NCBI GenBank assembly: GCA_905369775.1
Contig: CAJPJR010000032.1
Coordinates: 1 to 20,618, forward strand
Direction of reading: 5' to 3'
Source: Prevotellaceae bacterium UBA1746
Lineage (GTDB): Bacteria; Bacteroidota; Bacteroidia; Bacteroidales; Bacteroidaceae
Length of the DNA stretch: 20,618 bases
Shown piece by piece: positions 1-7,195 of the stretch; the first letter of the stretch is position 1, and each line of letters opens with the position of its first letter. The notes beneath the pieces are model-generated. The model searched no databases and was not told where the DNA came from. It was given only the letters and a program-made list of their open reading frames with translations. The position numbers were made by a program, and so were the translations under genes.

Positions 1-1095
1 CTCAATTACTATCCCCTCGATGACGAGCGCGCCGAAGAGGGCACGGTGAGTCTGGCCCTCGGCTTGGGCAAATATATTGTGGACGGCGGCCGCACGCTGC
101 GCGTCTGTCCGGCTCATCCGGCGCGCGTGTTGCAGACGTCCGACACCGAGATGGCGCTGCGCGAAACGCAAACGCGCTTCTGCGCCCTCGACTTGAAGAA
201 TATGGGCGAGAACTTCTCGGTGGACGACGGCTTCAATCTCCTGCGCCTGCCCGTCAAGACGGCCGATGCCGACGGTGCGCTGCAGTTCATCGCCTCGACA
301 TTCAACCCCACCGACCAAGTGATCTATCCCGGTCTGTATCCCGGCGGGCGAAAAATCATCAGTTTCGTTGGCGTCTTGGAGCACGACGTCGTGCCGCTCC
401 CGCAAATCATGCGCGAGGTGCTGCAAATGGGCGAGGAAGCCATGCGTCGGCCGGTGGAGATCGAGTTTGCCGTCGAAATCGATGCGAAAAACCGCAGTTG
501 TGTGTTCTATCTGCTGCAAATTCGCCCCATGGTCGACGTGCGCACGGAGGTGAACATCGATCTCTCGGCCATCGATCCCGCGCGTGTGCTCTTGCGCAGC
601 GACAATGCCTTGGGCCACGGCAATTTCGACGACCTGACCGATGTGGTTTATGTGAAGACCGACGACTATTCGGCCGGCAACAACCCGCTCATCGCCGAGG
701 AGATCGAGTGCCTCAACGCCGGTTTCCTGGCCGAGGGGCGCCATTACGTGCTCATCGGCCCCGGTCGTTGGGGATCGAGCGACCCTTGGCTCGGGGTGCC
801 CGTGAAGTGGCCCGCCATCTCCGCCGCGCGGCTCATTGTTGAGGCCGGTTTGACCAACTATCGCGTCGATCCCTCGCAGGGCACGCACTTTTTCCAGAAC
901 CTCACCTCTTTCGGCGTGGGCTACTTCACCATCAACGATTATATCGGCGACGGGCTCTACAATCGTGCCGCTCTCGATGTGCTGCCCGCCGTGCAGGAGA
1001 CGGCGCATGTGCGCCATGTGCGCTTTGCCTCGCCCCTCTCGTTGAAAATCGACGGACGCAAGAAACTCGGCTTCCTCTTGTTGCCCCAAACTTAG
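1..1095 (+). CDS. PEP/pyruvate-binding domain protein, C-terminal part (5' truncated by window)
   Basis: The frame is open from base 1 and ends at TAG 1093-1095, giving 364 visible residues; the true start lies outside the window. The segment with PGLYPGGRK, the run RRPVEIEFAVEI and then LLQIRPMVD is characteristic of the end of the PPDK_N / PEP-synthase nucleotide-binding domain, where EIEFA and the LQIRP motif close the ATP-grasp lobe. About 190 further residues follow (including GPGRWGSSDPWLGVPV and GTHFFQNLTSFGVGYF) that are not the PEP-utilising or TIM-barrel domains of true PPDK or PEP synthase. It is therefore probably one of the large Bacteroidetes PEP/pyruvate-binding proteins rather than a complete PEP synthase. 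The phosphotransfer substrate cannot be told from this part. The gene converges on the TonB receptor, with a hairpin at 1236-1269 between them. Confidence 0.75.
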   Translation, partial: LNYYPLDDERAEEGTVSLALGLGKYIVDGGRTLRVCPAHPARVLQTSDTEMALRETQTRFCALDLKNMGENFSVDDGFNLLRLPVKTADADGALQFIASTFNPTDQVIYPGLYPGGRKIISFVGVLEHDVVPLPQIMREVLQMGEEAMRRPVEIEFAVEIDAKNRSCVFYLLQIRPMVDVRTEVNIDLSAIDPARVLLRSDNALGHGNFDDLTDVVYVKTDDYSAGNNPLIAEEIECLNAGFLAEGRHYVLIGPGRWGSSDPWLGVPVKWPAISAARLIVEAGLTNYRVDPSQGTHFFQNLTSFGVGYFTINDYIGDGLYNRAALDVLPAVQETAHVRHVRFASPLSLKIDGRKKLGFLLLPQT

Positions 1096-1235
1096 GCCGA
1101 AGCGCCGTTCGGCCCCCTGTTGTCGCGCGGCGGCCGCCGATTTCGGCGCGAAAGTTCGCTGACGTTTGAAAAAAGCGCCCTGTTTTCGGGCGATTGCTCC
1201 CCATTTTCGGGCGAAAGTCCCGCGCAAAAACACAA

Positions 1236-1269
1236 AACGCCGCACGTTTCCGAAGAAACGTGCGGCGTT
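1236..1269. terminator. Bidirectional hairpin between convergent genes
   Basis: A perfect 15-bp stem: AACGCCGCACGTTTC at 1236-1250, loop CGAA, and its complement at 1255-1269. On the minus strand the stem is followed by TTTGTGTTTTTG, a good U-tract for the TonB receptor gene. On the plus strand the T content after the stem is modest. Confidence 0.85.
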
Positions 1270-1331
1270 GTTGGTTGCTCCCCCGCCGATCGGCGGGACG
1301 CCTCGGGCGCCGGGGAGAGAAAAGTGGGCGA

Positions 1332-3482
1332 TCAGAACGTGTAGGAGGCACCGGCCATGACGAAGAAACCGGGTTGCTCCACATTGCCGAGATCAAAGTA
1401 ACGGCTGTCGGTGAGATTGCGCAGATCGCAGAAGAGTTGATAGCGATCGGTGGTCCAATGCAGCTTCACATCGAGGGTGGCGTGCGTGCCGTAGGGCAGG
1501 AGCGTGCCGGTCTCGACGAGTTTGGCCGGGTTGGTGCGGTTCACCTCCATGTAGTGGCCGTTGCGGTCTTGCACGCGCAGCACCCACGAGGCGCCCAATT
1601 GGGCGAAAATGCGGTGATCGAGCGTGGCCACGAATTTGTGGCGGAGGTATTCGAGCGCATAGTTCGACTTGAAGAAGGGACGGTTGTCCTTGCGATCCTG
1701 CCACAGGCGGGCAAAATCGAGCCGGAGGCTGCGCAGCGGTTGTGCGTTGCCGAGCAGGCGGGTGAAGTCGGCCGTAGCGGTGACATTCACCCCATAATTG
1801 TCCAGTCGGAAGTTGGTGGAGTGGAACTTGTCTTGGGCGTCATACATCACCCAGTCGAGCACATTGGTGCCGCGGTTGTAGAAAGCGGCGGCTTCGACGG
1901 TGATGCCACAGGCCGCACGGTGGGTGGCGCCGAGTCGGAAGGCGCTGTTCTCCTCCGGACGGAGTTGGGTGTTGCCTTCCTGCGAGGGGTTCTTATAATA
2001 GAGGTCGGTGAAGGTGGGCAAGCGGAGCGATCGGTTCCACGAGGCGGTGAGTCGCCAAGCGGCGTTGGGACGCCAGGCCACGTCGACGCCGGGATAGAAA
2101 CGCAACTGCTCGTCGATGCTCGAATTGCGCTGCGCCATGAGTCCGAGCGACACGGTCCAGTGGTCGAAAAGGAGATCGTGTTCCACAAAGTAGCTCACAT
2201 TCGTGCGTTCGGCGCGTTTGGTGTAGTAGGCAATGCTGCCGTCGTTGTCGCGCCACACGCCTTTTGCGTCGCGGCGGTCAGCTTGTTTGCCGCCGATGGG
2301 GATCCAGTGGGTGGAGTCGAGGTCGCGTCCCAGATTGCCCGAGTAAATGAGCTCTTGTCGCATTTCCGCGCCGAAAGCGGTGCGGCCTGCTGCCCAATCG
2401 GTCCACGCGTTGAGGCCGAGGTTGAAGACATCGCCGCGATTAAAGTTCTCGTAGATGGGCGTGTTGCGCACAAATTGGAAGTGGTCGGCATTGCGCAGCC
2501 ACGACACCTGGGGGGCAAGGTGCAAGCGGCCTTTGGTTTCGGCGCGCACGCCGGCCAGCAGACGATGGGTGCCCTCCCATTGGTTGGCCGACTTGGTCGA
2601 ATAGAAGGTGTTGGCACCAAAATCCGATTGGGTCCAGCCGAAGAGGGCATCGACGCGGAAATCGGGGGCGTCGGCGCGGCCTTGCCAAAAAGCTTTGCCG
2701 TAGCGGAAATCACTGTTGCGCACGGCGCCGTCCGAACGGCCGTAGCCGAAGCTGAGTGAGGAGGTGAAGTCAATGTCGCCACGGCGTGCGTGCAGTCCGG
2801 TGCGGGCGTCGGCCTGCGCCGTGCCGTAAGATCCGCCGGCAAGGGAGAGCGCTGTGCGGGCATCGTGGCGGGTCACGATGTTCACGGCGCCCGAAAAAGC
2901 TTGGGTGCCGAACACGCGCGAAGCAGCGCCCTCGAGCACTTCGATGCGCTCGATGTCACTGAGATTGAGCGGGAATTCCGCCGCGTTATGACCGGTTTGG
3001 GGATTAGAAATGGGGAATCCGTTGACAAGAAGCAGGATTTGGTCAAAGGTTCCTCCGTTGATACTGATGTCCGTCTGCATTCCGAAACTTCCGCGCTGCC
3101 GGACATCGACACCGGCGCAGAGTTTAAGTACGTCGTTCACGCAGGCGACTCCCGCCGCCTTCAGTTGTTCGTGACTGAGCGTCACCACTTGTCTCGCGGC
3201 GGCTTCGGCTGCGAGGGGAGCGCGCGAGGTCGTTGTGACGGCCTCCGCGAGTCGGTGCGCATCGTCGGGCTCGTCGGACACTTCCGTACGATCTTCCGCG
3301 GCGAGGGTGCGTGCCGTGCTGTGTGCGTTGGCGGCCAGACAAGGGGCGGCCGTGGCCAACGTGGCAACGGTGAGGACACCGATTTTCACCTCGCTGCCTA
3401 GTGCGGCAAAGAGCGCGAAGCCCTTGCGCGAGAAGCGGCGGAAGGTGAAAACTGCTCCCTGAGGAGTTGTTTTTTGATACAT
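1332..3482 (-). CDS. TonB-dependent outer-membrane receptor (BtuB-like architecture)
   Basis: 716 residues from the ATG at 3480-3482. A signal peptide (hydrophobic stretch IGVLTVATLATAAPCLA) is followed by a short linker. The plug domain comes next (VNDVLKLCAGVDVRQRG, SINGGTFDQILLLVNG, LSDIERIEVLEGAASRVFGTQAFSGAVNIVT), then a beta-barrel of about 500 residues rich in aromatic strands and ending AGASYTF, the C-terminal Phe typical of BamA-assembled porins. There is no N-terminal CarboxypepD-like extension, so it is not SusC-type; size and plug resemble cobalamin or siderophore receptors. No SusD or ABC partner lies nearby, so the ligand is unknown. An upstream TTG at 3513-3515 is in frame but lies inside the promoter -7 box, so the ATG is preferred. 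Import is expected to be energised by TonB-ExbBD encoded elsewhere. Confidence 0.9.
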   Translation of the reverse strand: MYQKTTPQGAVFTFRRFSRKGFALFAALGSEVKIGVLTVATLATAAPCLAANAHSTARTLAAEDRTEVSDEPDDAHRLAEAVTTTSRAPLAAEAAARQVVTLSHEQLKAAGVACVNDVLKLCAGVDVRQRGSFGMQTDISINGGTFDQILLLVNGFPISNPQTGHNAAEFPLNLSDIERIEVLEGAASRVFGTQAFSGAVNIVTRHDARTALSLAGGSYGTAQADARTGLHARRGDIDFTSSLSFGYGRSDGAVRNSDFRYGKAFWQGRADAPDFRVDALFGWTQSDFGANTFYSTKSANQWEGTHRLLAGVRAETKGRLHLAPQVSWLRNADHFQFVRNTPIYENFNRGDVFNLGLNAWTDWAAGRTAFGAEMRQELIYSGNLGRDLDSTHWIPIGGKQADRRDAKGVWRDNDGSIAYYTKRAERTNVSYFVEHDLLFDHWTVSLGLMAQRNSSIDEQLRFYPGVDVAWRPNAAWRLTASWNRSLRLPTFTDLYYKNPSQEGNTQLRPEENSAFRLGATHRAACGITVEAAAFYNRGTNVLDWVMYDAQDKFHSTNFRLDNYGVNVTATADFTRLLGNAQPLRSLRLDFARLWQDRKDNRPFFKSNYALEYLRHKFVATLDHRIFAQLGASWVLRVQDRNGHYMEVNRTNPAKLVETGTLLPYGTHATLDVKLHWTTDRYQLFCDLRNLTDSRYFDLGNVEQPGFFVMAGASYTF

Positions 3483-3512
3483 TGATTTTGGGATTTGTTG
3501 AGTAAAACGCCG

Positions 3513-3520
3513 CAAAGGTA
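3513..3520 (-). promoter_or_regulatory. Bacteroidetes -7 box for the TonB receptor
   Basis: On the minus strand the bases read TACCTTTG, matching TAnnTTTG, about 31 nt before the receptor ATG at 3482. No clear TTTG -33 box is seen. Confidence 0.6.
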
Positions 3521-3563
3521 CGAAAAAGCGGGGGGATTTGCCGCGGTCTCATGGGAAATGTCG

Positions 3564-3571
3564 TATTTTTG
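3564..3571 (+). promoter_or_regulatory. Bacteroidetes -7 box for the CNNM/CBS gene
   Basis: TATTTTTG followed by CA, a perfect TAnnTTTG, 41 nt before the ATG at 3613. A TTTG lies at 3537-3540, but the 23-base spacing is longer than usual. Together with the box at 3513-3520 this makes a divergent promoter region. Confidence 0.65.
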
Positions 3572-3612
3572 CATCCTAACCAATGCAGACACGCCGGACG
3601 TGTCGAACTTAA

Positions 3613-4671
3613 ATGGATTCGCATTTACTGCTTCTAATTTTCTATCTCGTACTCTCTCTTTCTCTCTCGTCTCTTTGTTCGGTGCTCGAAGCCGTTTTGC
3701 TGGCTTCGACCACTTCTTTTGCGTCGATCAAGGAACAAGAAGGCTACAAAATCGCCTCGACGCTCAAAAAGTATAAAACCGACATCGATCGCCCCATTGC
3801 TTCGATCCTTTCGCTCAACACGATCGCGCACACCGTGGGAGCGGCCGGCGTAGGCGCCGAGGCCACTGCGCTTTGGGGCAGTGAAGCTGTGGGCATCGCC
3901 TCGGCTGTGATGACTTTGCTCATTCTGATCATCTCGGAAATCATACCGAAGGTGGTCGGAGCCACCTATTGGCGGCAAATGGCCCTGGGGGCTACGCGCG
4001 TGATCCGCGTGCTCATTGTGATCACCTACCCCTTGGTGCTGCTTTCTGAACTGATCACGCGCGTGGTGGGCAGCGACAAAGCACAACTCTCCATCAGTCG
4101 CGAGGAAGTGCAGGCCATGGTCGACGTGGGCGTGGAAGAAGGGGTGTTCAAAGCCAAGGAAACCAAGGCCATCCGCAGTTTCCTGAAGTTGGGCGAGGTG
4201 CATGCCGAACAAATCATGACGCCTGCCACTGTGGTGGCCACGGTGCGTGAAGACATGACGTTCAAGGATTTCTACGAATCGGAGGATGAGCATTTGCACT
4301 CCTACAGTCGCATCCCTGTCTACGATGAAGCGGAGGAATACATCAAGGGGTATGTGCTGCGCGCCGATGTGCTCGAAGAACTGTCGGAAGATCACTTCGC
4401 GCAGCGCATAGGCGATTTGATTCGTCCGATATTGACTTTCCGCGACGACGAACCGGTTTCGAACATCTGGGAACTGATGCTCGAAAAGAAGGAGCATATC
4501 TCGGTGATCATCGACGAATACGGCACGATGCGCGGCATTGTGACGATGGAAGATGTGATCGAGACGATGCTCGGTGTAGAGATCGTGGACGAAAACGACG
4601 AGGCGGTGGACATGCAAGACATGGCGCGCGAAAAATGGCAGCAACAACAATTGCAGCAGTCTGAAATATGA
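3613..4671 (+). CDS. CNNM (DUF21) transmembrane protein with CBS pair, CorC/HlyC-type
   Basis: 352 residues. Residues 1 to about 170 form a DUF21/CNNM membrane domain: an N-terminal hydrophobic helix, the LNTIAHTVGAAGVGAEA segment, and two further helices around MTLLILIISEIIPK and VIRVLIVITYPLVLLSELI. ISEIIPK matches the conserved SEIxPK motif of the family. A linker (SREEVQAMVDVGVEEGVF, then MTPATVVAT) leads into two CBS repeats at roughly residues 200-330; the second contains HISVIIDEYGTMRGIVTMEDVIETMLG. The C-terminal CorC_HlyC transporter-associated domain seen in longer members is absent, so this is the short form. The family is linked to Mg2+/Co2+ efflux or homeostasis with nucleotide sensing by the CBS pair. 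'Hemolysin' in older names is not supported as a function. The gene stands alone after its own promoter. Confidence 0.9.
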   Translation: MDSHLLLLIFYLVLSLSLSSLCSVLEAVLLASTTSFASIKEQEGYKIASTLKKYKTDIDRPIASILSLNTIAHTVGAAGVGAEATALWGSEAVGIASAVMTLLILIISEIIPKVVGATYWRQMALGATRVIRVLIVITYPLVLLSELITRVVGSDKAQLSISREEVQAMVDVGVEEGVFKAKETKAIRSFLKLGEVHAEQIMTPATVVATVREDMTFKDFYESEDEHLHSYSRIPVYDEAEEYIKGYVLRADVLEELSEDHFAQRIGDLIRPILTFRDDEPVSNIWELMLEKKEHISVIIDEYGTMRGIVTMEDVIETMLGVEIVDENDEAVDMQDMAREKWQQQQLQQSEI

Positions 4672-4763
4672 ATAAAAAGGTGGTAATGAAAGAATACGCC
4701 AATCGGACCATGTGAGCAGATCCTGAAATAAGGTTGACTATTTGATGCTTTTACCGTGCGATT

Positions 4764-4795
4764 TTTGGCAGAATGTAGGGTAAAACCTATATTCG
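4764..4795 (+). promoter_or_regulatory. Bacteroidetes promoter for the DUF4369-like lipoprotein
   Basis: TTTG at 4764-4767, 20 bases of spacer, then TATATTCG at 4788-4795 (one mismatch to TAnnTTTG). It sits 43 nt before the ATG at 4838. Confidence 0.5.
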
Positions 4796-4837
4796 CAAAC
4801 AGACCACTTCGTGTATCACCGAAAAACTACCCAAGTT

Positions 4838-5596
4838 ATGCGTCCTTTATTCGGTATTCTCACTCTGCTCGCCCTGCTCACCGGTTGCAGCTCGCAATAC
4901 ACCATCGACGGCAACTCTTCTTTGTCTTGTCTCGACGGAAAGCGACTGTATCTGCGCGTGCCGCAAATGGACACTCCCCGCGCTCACTACCAGACGATCG
5001 ATTCGTGTGAGGTGGTGCACGGGCGTTTTCGTTTCGGCGGAAGCTGCGATGGCATTGTGATGGCCGAGGTGTATATGGGCAACGACGTACTGATGCCGGT
5101 GGTCTTGGAGGGCGGTCCACTGTTGTTGCAGCTTGACACCTACGGACAGTCCGTGAAAGGTGGGCCCCTCAACGAGCGGCTGACCGATTTCCTCAGTCGG
5201 CGGGCGCGTTACGACAATGAACTCTGGGATCTCGACCGCGAATCGCGGCAAGCCATCTTCAGAGGGGAGAATATAGAGCAGGTCATTGCACGAGGAAAGG
5301 CGAAGCGCGAGGCGCTCACCGTGAAGATCGAAACGCTCGAAGAGCAGTTTATCTGCGACAATGCCGACAATGTGTTGGGTCCGGGCTACTTCATGCTGTT
5401 GGCCCAAGAAAATGGCATGCCGGTGCTGACGGATCAGTTGCGACGCATCGCCGATCGCGCCCCGCGTCGGCTACTCAGCAATCCCTCGGTGAAGCGTTTT
5501 CTCTCGGTGGCCGGCTATCTGCCTCGGCAAGTGCCCGGCAAGAATCCCGTTGCCACGCGCCAACCGCGAGACACTACGCGAGGCGACACCTATTGA
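4838..5596 (+). CDS. DUF4369-like lipoprotein
   Basis: 252 residues from the ATG at 4838. The N-terminus MRPLFGILTLLALLTGCSS is a lipoprotein signal peptide with lipobox LTGC (Cys17), so the mature protein is lipid-anchored. An earlier in-frame GTG at 4811 would put nine unneeded residues ahead of the signal and is rejected. The mature start (YTIDGNSS, then KRLYLRV, DSCEVVHGRFRFGG and VVLEGGPLLLQLD) fits the beta-sandwich DUF4369 domain. In Bacteroidetes this domain often precedes a thioredoxin-like AhpC/TSA domain. Here no CxxC thioredoxin domain follows; instead there is a helical region of about 150 residues with charged stretches. The function is unknown. It is transcribed convergently with pepT, with a strong hairpin at 5634-5672 between them. 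Confidence 0.75.
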   Translation: MRPLFGILTLLALLTGCSSQYTIDGNSSLSCLDGKRLYLRVPQMDTPRAHYQTIDSCEVVHGRFRFGGSCDGIVMAEVYMGNDVLMPVVLEGGPLLLQLDTYGQSVKGGPLNERLTDFLSRRARYDNELWDLDRESRQAIFRGENIEQVIARGKAKREALTVKIETLEEQFICDNADNVLGPGYFMLLAQENGMPVLTDQLRRIADRAPRRLLSNPSVKRFLSVAGYLPRQVPGKNPVATRQPRDTTRGDTY

Positions 5597-5633
5597 AGCG
5601 CACACCGAAGCGAAAAACGACGATATAAAAACA

Positions 5634-5672
5634 AATCATCCCCCGCAGTCGGAAGGACTGCGGGGGATGATT
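5634..5672. terminator. Bidirectional terminator between lipoprotein and pepT
   Basis: A perfect 17-bp stem (5634-5650 with 5656-5672), core CCCCCGCAGTC, loop GGAAG. The minus strand continues TTTGTTTTTATA, a strong U-tract for pepT. Plus-strand transcripts of the lipoprotein gene also meet it 37 nt after their stop. Confidence 0.88.
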
Positions 5673-5806
5673 CGTTGTGATAGGGGGGAGGGCGATTCAA
5701 CGCCAACCCAATGTGGGCGAAACGCTCGCGGCGAAGGACAAAGCGCCTGCGGGGAGCGGGCGAAAAAGGCGAGTGCACGCGAGCACAAGCGGAGACAATG
5801 TGCGGG

Positions 5807-7039
5807 TCAGCGGTAGCGTTCGGCCGTGAGACGCGCAATGTTGATCACCACTTCGCAGGCCTTTTTCAAGTTGGGCACGGGAAGCAGTTCGTGCGGACCG
5901 TGGAAATAGAGTCCGCCTGCGAAGATGTTGGGGCAGGGCAGCCCCATGAAGGAAAGTTGTGCCCCGTCGGTGCCACCGCGGATGGCTTTGATCTGCGGTT
6001 CCACTCCGACCGCTTCCATGGCCTCACGCGCAATGTCGATGATGTGCATGACGGGTTCCACCTTTTCGCGCATATTATAATAGGTATCGTCGAGTTGCAA
6101 GGCCAACGCTTCGTAGCCATATTTGAGATTCATGCCCTGGACGAGGCCGCGCAACATGGCTTTCCGCGCTTCGAAGCGCTCTCTGTCATGATCGCGGATG
6201 ATGAAATTGACCGTGGCGCGCTCCACCGTTCCGGAAATTCCCGTGAGGTGGAAGAAACCCTCGTAGCCCGTGGTTTCTTCGGGGACTTCTGCGGCAGGCA
6301 TCTTCTGTACAAGTTCCGTTGCCAGGCGGGCTGCGTTCACCATCTTGTCTTTTGCGAAGCCCGGATGGACGCTGACGCCGGTGATCTCGATGCGGGCCGA
6401 CGCGGCATTGAAGTTTTCGAACTCCAGTTCCCCCATTTCTCCGCCGTCCATGGTGTAAGCCCATTCGCATCCGAAGCGTTTCACGTCGAAGTGGTGGGCG
6501 CCGCGTCCGATCTCCTCATCGGGATTGAAGGCCACGCGCACCCGTCCGTGTTTCACCTCGGGGTGCGCCAGCAGGTAGGCCATTGCGGTGACAATCTCGG
6601 CAATGCCTGCTTTGTCGTCGGCGCCGAGCAGCGTGTGCCCGTCGGTCACGATCAGTTCCTCCCCAACGTGGTGGCGCAACTCGGGAAATTTCTCGACTGT
6701 GCTTACGATTCCCGCCGCGGCATCGAGCACAATGTCCGTTCCGTCGTAGTTTTCGATGATGCGCGGGCGCACTTCCGCTCCCGACGCGTCGGGACTGGTG
6801 TCCATGTGGGCGATAAAACCGATGGTCGGCACGTCATAGTCCACATTGGCGGGGAGAGTGGCGTAGACATAGCCCATGCTGTCCATTTCCACCTCTTGCA
6901 TTCCGATTTGGTTGAGTTCCTCCACGAGATATTCGGCGAGTTTGAACTGCTTCAAGGTGCTCGGTGTGGAAGATGAGGCTTCGTCGCTCTGCGTGTCGAA
7001 GCTAACGTATTTGAGAAAGCGATTGACAATTTGATCCAT
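5807..7039 (-). CDS. pepT: Peptidase T (tripeptide aminopeptidase)
   Basis: 410 residues, the usual PepT length (about 405-410). It is a cytosolic M20B dinuclear-zinc metallopeptidase that removes the N-terminal residue of tripeptides. The family's metal and catalytic motifs are all present: IGFIAHMDTSPDASG (His78, Asp80), LLGADDKAGIAEI (Asp141), FNPDEEIGRGAHHFD (Glu175/Glu176), YTMDGGEMGELEFENFNA (Asp198), SVHPG at the dimerisation/lid domain, and FHGPHELLPV near the C-terminus with the last zinc His. The start ATG at 7037-7039 gives MDQIVNRFLKYVSFDTQSD, the conserved family N-terminus. The promoter is the -7 box at 7120-7127, divergent from the GH84 gene. The enzyme appears intact. Confidence 0.97.
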   Translation of the reverse strand: MDQIVNRFLKYVSFDTQSDEASSSTPSTLKQFKLAEYLVEELNQIGMQEVEMDSMGYVYATLPANVDYDVPTIGFIAHMDTSPDASGAEVRPRIIENYDGTDIVLDAAAGIVSTVEKFPELRHHVGEELIVTDGHTLLGADDKAGIAEIVTAMAYLLAHPEVKHGRVRVAFNPDEEIGRGAHHFDVKRFGCEWAYTMDGGEMGELEFENFNAASARIEITGVSVHPGFAKDKMVNAARLATELVQKMPAAEVPEETTGYEGFFHLTGISGTVERATVNFIIRDHDRERFEARKAMLRGLVQGMNLKYGYEALALQLDDTYYNMREKVEPVMHIIDIAREAMEAVGVEPQIKAIRGGTDGAQLSFMGLPCPNIFAGGLYFHGPHELLPVPNLKKACEVVINIARLTAERYR

Positions 7040-7119
7040 GCGAATAAGGGATAGATTAGATGGCTTCGCCCAACTTTTCGCCGGGACGATGTGGGCGGTT
7101 GCTGTGGATGTATCGGTGA

Positions 7120-7127
7120 CAAAAGTA
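7120..7127 (-). promoter_or_regulatory. Bacteroidetes -7 box for pepT
   Basis: On the minus strand the bases read TACTTTTG, a perfect TAnnTTTG, followed by a leader of about 75 nt before the pepT ATG. No clear -33 TTTG is visible. Confidence 0.6.
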
Positions 7128-7136
7128 ATGCATTTA

Positions 7137-7168
7137 TTTGGGAATGCGCCTACTTTGCGCTATATTTG
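7137..7168 (+). promoter_or_regulatory. Bacteroidetes promoter for the GH84 gene
   Basis: TTTG at 7137-7140, 20-base spacer, TATATTTG at 7161-7168: a near-ideal Bacteroidetes promoter, 27 nt before the ATG at 7196. Confidence 0.75.
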
Positions 7169-7195
7169 CAAGTGAATGTTACAAATAAACCGACA

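Noticed and set aside
1194..2759. Long 521-codon open frame on the plus strand antisense to the TonB receptor
   Set aside because: It is a shadow of the high-GC receptor gene on the other strand; no family motif, and the receptor has plug, barrel and terminal Phe.
3483..3515. TTG start at 3513-3515 for the TonB receptor
   Set aside because: It coincides with the TACCTTTG -7 box, so it would not be transcribed; the ATG at 3480-3482 is preferred.
3634..4650. 338-codon minus-strand frame opposite the CNNM/CBS gene
   Set aside because: His/Arg-rich composition typical of an antisense shadow; the plus strand encodes a clear DUF21-CBS protein with its own promoter.
5711..6976. 421-codon plus-strand frame opposite pepT
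   Set aside because: PepT on the minus strand has every active-site motif; the antisense frame has no recognisable domain and starts within the intergenic region.
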